Source: Chryseobacterium sp. G0186 (lineage in GTDB: Bacteria; Bacteroidota; Bacteroidia; Flavobacteriales; Weeksellaceae). Taken from it: a stretch of DNA of 64,000 bases. The position numbers and the translations under genes were made by a program. The DNA lies in assembly GCF_003815675.1 (NCBI RefSeq), contig NZ_CP033918.1, positions 1,054,001-1,118,000 on the forward strand. Direction: 5' to 3'. Below the pieces are notes generated by a model. The model saw only the letters and a program-made list of their open reading frames with translations. It had not been told where the DNA came from and ran no database searches. Positions 59,925 through 64,000 of the stretch are shown here, piece after piece. How positions within the stretch are numbered: position 1 is the stretch's first letter; every line of letters starts with the position of its first letter.

Positions 59925-60077
59925 ATGAATATGATTGTCCCATTTAAAGTTCAGCCTTTGGCCCCTGCTTACTCATTCAACAATGAAGAGATGTTCTGCG
60001 AAAAGAAATCCTGCTGCAAAAAATTTAAGAAAGGAAAAAGATGTAAAAAGTGTCCGGGAAGAAAGAAAATGGCCTAG
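59925..60077 (+). CDS. 50-residue cysteine- and lysine-rich protein
   Basis: The peptide begins MNMIVPFKVQPLAPAYSF. Cysteines lie at residues 25, 30, 31, 40 and 43 in a very basic second half (CCKKFKKGKRCKKCPGRKK). The spacing CX4CC and CX2C could hold a zinc or iron-sulfur site, and the basic charge would suit RNA or membrane contact. No family is recognised. Its stop adjoins the convergent J-domain gene. An alternative start is ATG 59931. Confidence 0.6.
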   Translation: MNMIVPFKVQPLAPAYSFNNEEMFCEKKSCCKKFKKGKRCKKCPGRKKMA

Positions 60078-60078
60078 G

Positions 60079-60726
60079 CTAGATCACTTCTTTTATTAGG
60101 AAATATAAGGCTATCGCCAATATAACAACTCCCCAAAAGAGCATTACAATCTTGGGCTGTCCATATCTGTTTGCCACTGTTTTTGGCTGTGGTTTAAATA
60201 TTTCTTCAGCTTGATTTTTGAATTTCTCAGTATCATTTTCAAAAACCTCCGTAATGGTAATTCCCTGTACTACGGTTTTATGCAAAAGTGAATTGGTTAC
60301 ATGAAGCAAAAGCTGGAATTTTCCATCTTTAAACTCAGTGATCTTAAAAATCCTTTCCCCATACGGTTTTTCCAACCCGAAAGGCAATACTTTCACCACA
60401 TCGGCATTACTGGTTTGCCAATTGATAATAATCTCCTCTCCTTTTTTTGCATGAATTTTATTGGCTGTAAAAGTCTTTATTGCAGGCGGAACATTATACC
60501 TGAAGCTTCTCTCATGACTTTCCAGATTCTGATCATAGGAACGTCTTCTGCCGGGATCACTCAACGTTTCATAAGCCTCCTGAATCTCACGAAAACGATC
60601 TGCAAAGAAATCATCATTCTCATTTTTATCGGGATGGTATTTTAAAGAAAGCTTTCGATACGCTTTTTTGATGTCTTCTTCTGAAGCATCCTGGGATATA
60701 CCGAGAAAATAGTAGTAATCTTTCAT
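60079..60726 (-). CDS. Membrane-anchored J-domain protein
   Basis: A 215-residue protein. Residues 2-66 are a complete J domain with [11 protein letters not shown] (HPD) and [18 protein letters not shown] beta-rich middle part ([25 protein letters not shown]) resembles an immunoglobulin-like fold. One membrane segment ends the protein ([18 protein letters not shown]). It should bring DnaK to the inner membrane; the client is unknown. No DnaJ zinc finger is present. Confidence 0.8.
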   Translation of the reverse strand: MKDYYYFLGISQDASEEDIKKAYRKLSLKYHPDKNENDDFFADRFREIQEAYETLSDPGRRRSYDQNLESHERSFRYNVPPAIKTFTANKIHAKKGEEIIINWQTSNADVVKVLPFGLEKPYGERIFKITEFKDGKFQLLLHVTNSLLHKTVVQGITITEVFENDTEKFKNQAEEIFKPQPKTVANRYGQPKIVMLFWGVVILAIALYFLIKEVI

Positions 60727-60840
60727 TGAACACTACAAAAATAAGGATTTATTTTTCTTTTTACTTTGTGTTTAGGGTAAAAATAAGGTCTCCCTTTAAC
60801 CATAAAAATCAACTTTTAAAAGAATAACCGGAATTGTTGG

Positions 60841-61003
60841 AAAACGCGAAGACGCCAAGGATTGGAAATGTTTTTCGTAGTAAGGCGCAAGGATTTTATC
60901 TGTGATAAAATTAAATGACTTTTATCTTTTATTTCTCGCAAATTACGCTGATTCAGACAAAAATCTGCGACATCTGCAAAATCTGTGAGAACATAATAAA
61001 AAT
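60841..61003. repeat. Candidate dispersed intergenic repeat element
   Basis: A repetitive stretch in the gap 60727-61028. GCCAAGGATT (60854-60863) is echoed by GCGCAAGGATT (60885-60895). Three 9-base units follow at 60963-60989: ATCTGCGAC, ATCTGCAAA, ATCTGTGAG. Composition differs from the AT-rich surroundings and there is no coding sense. Similar phrases are familiar from intergenic DNA of Chryseobacterium, but this window cannot prove dispersal. Confidence 0.45.
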
Positions 61004-61028
61004 AGCATCTACCCAGCAAAAGCAGAAT

Positions 61029-61667
61029 TTATTTACGGTAAACCCAACTCTTAACCGGAATAATCCAATCCTTGAGAGCCTTGAAAAGAAAACCATGATT
61101 CAGGCCTGTATTAAGCTCTATTTCTTTAAAATCCTTAATATCTGATCTGATAAACCGCTGTTCGTGTGATAAAGGAACGTGGCTATCATCCGACTTTTCA
61201 GTAATGGAAAGAATTCTTCCATACAACCTGAAATTTTTGTCTTTTTCCAAAGAATCATCTTTAAAACTGGCTCCAATGAACACAAATTTCAATTGCGGGT
61301 TCTTTTCATAATATGATACATATTGAGCAATATATCCTCCCTGTGAAGTTCCTACAATGGTAATCATTCCTGCCTTAACTCCTTTTCCCATCAAGCTATC
61401 AATCTGTTTTTTTACTTTCTCAGCATAGACTGATGGTTCTGTATTGGCTTTTCGCTTTTCAGAAATGATGATGGTATTTTTATCTTTTAGTTGATGAAGT
61501 ATAGATTCATATTCTGCAACTCCATATTTGGGATGTTTTTCCTGCAAGGAATGGTCTTCTAAAAACTTATTATGCAAAAAGAAAATATAATGTTTTTTAG
61601 AATTTTGTCCATAGATCACCATCGAGAAAAGAGACAGTACTGCAATAAAAATGTTCCTAAGTTTCAT
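61029..61667 (-). CDS. Secreted alpha/beta hydrolase
   Basis: A 212-residue protein with a signal peptide ending VIYGQ. The nucleophile Ser lies in VGTSQGGYIAQY (GXSXG), and a His near the C-terminus is in NTGLNHGFLFKA. It is shorter than most lipases, close to a minimal hydrolase core. The substrate is unknown. No operon partner. Confidence 0.7.
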   Translation of the reverse strand: MKLRNIFIAVLSLFSMVIYGQNSKKHYIFFLHNKFLEDHSLQEKHPKYGVAEYESILHQLKDKNTIIISEKRKANTEPSVYAEKVKKQIDSLMGKGVKAGMITIVGTSQGGYIAQYVSYYEKNPQLKFVFIGASFKDDSLEKDKNFRLYGRILSITEKSDDSHVPLSHEQRFIRSDIKDFKEIELNTGLNHGFLFKALKDWIIPVKSWVYRK

Positions 61668-61729
61668 ATTCTTCTGAAAAGCTTTTAATAGTTATACAAA
61701 TTTAGTATTAAATTCTTTTTTAAATAAAA

Positions 61730-61768
61730 AATTCCGACGCGGGAAGCTCTGCTTCCCGCGCCGGAATT
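61730..61768 (-). terminator. GC-rich hairpin, terminator of the ECF sigma operon
   Basis: AATTCCG-A-CGCGGGAAGC and GCTTCCCGCG-C-CGGAATT pair except for one A-C mismatch, loop TCT. On the minus strand a T-rich stretch follows, so it closes the operon ending at 61797. It resembles the hairpin at 41986 in having a GC-rich stem and three-base loop. Confidence 0.65.
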
Positions 61769-61796
61769 AAACAATTTCAATTTAGTCTTTTACGAA

Positions 61797-62054
61797 TTAT
61801 GCTTCGCAGGTATTATCCTTTTGGCAGCATCTTGAACGAAATTCTTTTTTGAATTTCCCTTTCAAATTCTGATAGTCTTCATCATTCATTTCTCTGATCT
61901 TATCTGCTAATCCGAAAGGAGACTTTTCCTTGATTCCGTATTCATCAAAAATACCTTTGATAAATCTTTTTCTTTGTATTGCTTTTTTAGCGATTAAGGC
62001 TACGCCCACAACGGCTAGTGCTCCAAGAGCTCCTTTTAATGCTGAATTTTTCAT
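61797..62054 (-). CDS. Small membrane-anchored protein of the sigma operon
   Basis: An 85-residue protein. One hydrophobic N-terminal segment (GALGALAVVGVALIA) is followed by a basic helical region and the end FRSRCCQKDNTCEA with three cysteines. No family is recognised. It is third in the run behind the sigma factor and the two-helix protein; it may be part of the signalling unit. Confidence 0.6.
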   Translation of the reverse strand: MKNSALKGALGALAVVGVALIAKKAIQRKRFIKGIFDEYGIKEKSPFGLADKIREMNDEDYQNLKGKFKKEFRSRCCQKDNTCEA

Positions 62055-62145
62055 TTTTTCAAAATTTTAAATTTTACTACTTCTTGTTTTTTATATAGAC
62101 GAATGAATTGTAATTTTACTTTACTACTTCTTTAAAATTGTTAAA

Positions 62146-62478
62146 TTATTCGTTGTTTCTGTTGAAGAATCCTCCGGAGCATTTGTTTCTCCATACTTCC
62201 TTGAATTTTTCTTTTTCTTCAGGCGACCATCCTTCCATGCTCTGTCTCATTTTTCTTTCTTTGAAGTCCCTCATACCTTTACCAAAATGAAAACCTCCGA
62301 AAAGAATCTTACTTAAGATCAGAATTCCCATCGACTGCCAGAATGTAATGGCCTTTACGCCTAAAATTTCGGGAAGCAGGCAATTCCAAAGCATCATTAC
62401 AATCCATGTAACAGCTAAGAGGATTAATGGTGGACATAACAATAAAAAAATCCAGCCTTTTTTGTGTTTATGATTCAT
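62146..62478 (-). CDS. Two-helix membrane protein, candidate anti-sigma partner
   Basis: A 110-residue protein beginning 11 bases after the sigma-factor stop. Two membrane segments (WIFLLLCPPLILLAVTWIVMM; QSMGILILSKILFGGF) precede a charged cytoplasmic tail (MRDFKERKMRQSMEGWSPEEKEKFKEVWRNKC). The position and topology suit a membrane anti-sigma factor or sensor, although no classical anti-sigma motif is present. Confidence 0.55.
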   Translation of the reverse strand: MNHKHKKGWIFLLLCPPLILLAVTWIVMMLWNCLLPEILGVKAITFWQSMGILILSKILFGGFHFGKGMRDFKERKMRQSMEGWSPEEKEKFKEVWRNKCSGGFFNRNNE

Positions 62479-62489
62479 AATTTCTTTTT

Positions 62490-63068
62490 CTAACTTTTTA
62501 AATCTTCGTATAACTTTCTCAATCTGTTTCTCAAGTGCTTCACAGCATAGTTTTTTCTACTGATGATGGTCTTGATGTTTTCTCCCTGTTCATCGGCGAT
62601 CTCCTGGAGGGTTTTGTCGTTCAGTTCGTTTTCTACGTAAACCAGCCTTTGTTTTTCGGGGAGTTCATCAAGTGCTTCAAACAGTTTTTTCCAGATTTCA
62701 TCCTGAAACATCTTTACTTCAGGACCAGCGCTTTCATCCATCAATAGGATATCCTTGATGGAAAAACCTCCGTCTTCGTCTTCATAGACGAAATCTTCAA
62801 GATTTTCTGTTTTCTTTTTACGGTAACGGTCCGTTATTTTATTCGCCGTCACCCTGTACAGCCAGCCTCCTACATTCACAATCTCAGAAAGATTGGTAAT
62901 GCTGCTGAACTGGTACCACACTTCCTGGAGAATATCTTCCGCATCTTCCGTATTTTTTACCTTGGGACGAATATAGGACATCAGCTTTCCTCCGTAGTTG
63001 GAAACGGTCTGTGAGATGATGCTTTCTTTCTCTTTCTGTGGCATTGTTATTTTTTCGACAACCTCCAT
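62490..63068 (-). CDS. ECF RNA polymerase sigma factor
   Basis: A 192-residue sigma-70 family protein. Region 2 contains MSYIRPKVKNTEDAEDILQEVWYQF and VGGWLYRVTANKITDRYRKKK; region 4 contains LPEKQRLVYVENELNDKTLQEIADEQGENIKTIISRKNYAVKHL in overlapping blocks. It has no close relation to the factor at 5542. The two small membrane genes downstream probably modulate it. It is transcribed towards the hairpin at 61730. Confidence 0.88.
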   Translation of the reverse strand: MEVVEKITMPQKEKESIISQTVSNYGGKLMSYIRPKVKNTEDAEDILQEVWYQFSSITNLSEIVNVGGWLYRVTANKITDRYRKKKTENLEDFVYEDEDGGFSIKDILLMDESAGPEVKMFQDEIWKKLFEALDELPEKQRLVYVENELNDKTLQEIADEQGENIKTIISRKNYAVKHLRNRLRKLYEDLKS

Positions 63069-63246
63069 ATTACTATGACGACTATCCTTTTGGTTTTACT
63101 TTAATAAATTTAAAATATTTTTCTTACAATTCAATTTTTCTTTTATTCATCGGCTGTATATTTCATAGAATAAATTTCTATTCCATAAATAATTAATTTT
63201 CTTGCCATTCTCCCAACCTCTACTTCCCTTTCCTAATAATAAAAAA

Positions 63247-63275
63247 GAAACGGAAGACCTTATATCTTCCGTTTC
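63247..63275 (-). terminator. Terminator of the S9 peptidase gene
   Basis: GAAACGGAAGA / TCTTCCGTTTC, an 11-bp stem with a 7-base loop, followed on the minus strand by a run of T. Confidence 0.8.
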
Positions 63276-63297
63276 CATCATTATAAAAATTTTAAAC

Positions 63298-64000
63298 TTA
63301 CTTAGCCTTATTGAAATTCTCTGCAAAGAATCCTAGCATAGATTTGTACAGTTCAATTCTGTTAGGTTCTTTTCCAAATCCGTGTCCCTCGTCGTATTTC
63401 ACCATGTAAGGTACTTCAAATCCCTTGGCTCTCATAGCTTTTACAATCTGATCAGACTCATTGATATTCACTCTAGGGTCATTGGCACCCTGTACTACAA
63501 ATAAAGGTTTTTTAATTTTATCAATCTGGAATACCGGTGATACTTCCTTAGCAATCTTTGCTTCTTCAGGGTTATCTAAATCATACCAGATCTGTTTTAC
63601 CATCTCTTTGTAAGGCTTCCAGTATTCCGGGAAGGAATCAAAGAATGTAAAGATATTGGATACTCCTACGTAGTCTACCCCACAAGCATATAGATCCGGA
63701 GTTTTAATCAGGCCCATCAAGGTTGCATATCCTCCGTGGCTTCCTCCATAGATGGCAATTTTATCTTTATCTACCCATCCTTGGCTGATGGCATATTTTA
63801 CCCCATCTTCCACGTCATCCATTGCTTTTCTTCCGATCTGCTTGTATCCTGCTTTTTGAAATTCTTTTCCATATCCGCCTGAAATTCTGAAGTTCACCTG
63901 AAGTGTTGCATATCCTCTGCTTGCAAACAGCTGTGCTTCCGGGTTAAAGCCCCAATGATCCCTGATTCCCTGAGGACCACCGTGAGGGTTTACCACTAAA
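63298..64000 (-). CDS. S9 prolyl-oligopeptidase family serine peptidase, C-terminal part
   Basis: At least 233 residues of the catalytic domain are visible; the gene runs off the right edge. VNPHGGPQGIRDHWGF is the start of the peptidase core. The nucleophile Ser lies in IYGGSHGGYATLMG, the Asp in VQGANDPRVNINES, and the His in YDEGHGFGKEPN, the S9 triad in order. The missing N-terminal propeller should lie in the adjacent DNA. It cleaves peptides, probably in the periplasm. Confidence 0.85.
   Translation of the reverse strand, partial: LVVNPHGGPQGIRDHWGFNPEAQLFASRGYATLQVNFRISGGYGKEFQKAGYKQIGRKAMDDVEDGVKYAISQGWVDKDKIAIYGGSHGGYATLMGLIKTPDLYACGVDYVGVSNIFTFFDSFPEYWKPYKEMVKQIWYDLDNPEEAKIAKEVSPVFQIDKIKKPLFVVQGANDPRVNINESDQIVKAMRAKGFEVPYMVKYDEGHGFGKEPNRIELYKSMLGFFAENFNKAK

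Noticed and set aside
1-64000. CRISPR array, prophage, insertion sequence, integron
   Set aside because: No regularly spaced identical repeats beyond the three TetR units, no transposase, integrase or phage structural gene was found.

Overview
The window is AT-rich chromosomal DNA from a member of the Bacteroidota, most likely a Chryseobacterium-like Weeksellaceae bacterium. The evidence is internal. Promoters follow the Bacteroidota -7 consensus TANNTTTG and genes rarely show a Shine-Dalgarno sequence. The gene families are typical of the group: Ferritin_2 and fasciclin proteins, POTRA/barrel and TonB-receptor-like outer-membrane proteins with TPR partners, DUF4377, LytTR two-component systems, S9 peptidase and ECF sigma factors. 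No phage, insertion sequence, CRISPR array or rRNA was seen; there is one tRNA (Arg-UCG).

Layout. 0-2.4 kb: AraC regulator and a Bcr/CflA-type MFS exporter. 2.5-7 kb: minus-strand msrB, fasciclin and two ferritin-like genes, divergent from an ECF sigma factor whose only plausible start is ATT, followed by its anti-sigma factor. 7.2-13 kb: a four-gene operon (dehydrogenase small subunit, GMC flavoenzyme with a CX5CX3C iron-sulfur motif, VioB/RebD-type ferritin-like protein, and a protein I cannot assign). This is the best candidate for an undescribed enzyme system. 13-15.5 kb: two near-duplicate TetR genes interleaved with three copies of an operator-promoter-short transcript-hairpin unit. 15.5-20 kb: lipoprotein, J-domain/KTSC protein, hypothetical, outer-membrane barrel. 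20-26 kb: ketose-utilisation cluster (LacI regulator, PfkB kinase, sugar symporter, porin, 3-epimerase) with two matching operators. 25.9-29 kb: a MarR pseudogene, hemH and photolyase.

29-45 kb: stress-type helical protein, metzincin lipoprotein, tRNA-Arg, TonB-receptor-like barrel plus 987-residue TPR protein, CocE-type hydrolase, amino-acid permease, a Cys/His lipoprotein, Mpo1-like protein, transglutaminase-like protein and a duplicated DUF4377 lipoprotein. 45-54 kb: SPFH protein, dGTPase, methyltransferase, and a LytTR regulator/sensor kinase pair. The pair is divergent from two target-like genes across mirrored 21-bp-period direct repeats. Then come a glycosyltransferase, an SMR pump and a sigma-54-type promoter driving a 26-residue micropeptide. 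54-64 kb: AAA ATPase, YggS, small membrane proteins, gcvP, a near-leaderless Cys-rich peptide, J-domain protein, hydrolase, an ECF sigma operon and the C-terminal part of an S9 peptidase running off the right edge.

Most of the window is housekeeping or ordinary accessory content. The regulatory DNA stands out: four inverted or direct-repeat operator systems (TetR, LacI, LytTR, sigma-54) can be read directly from the sequence and tied to the neighbouring regulator or transcript.
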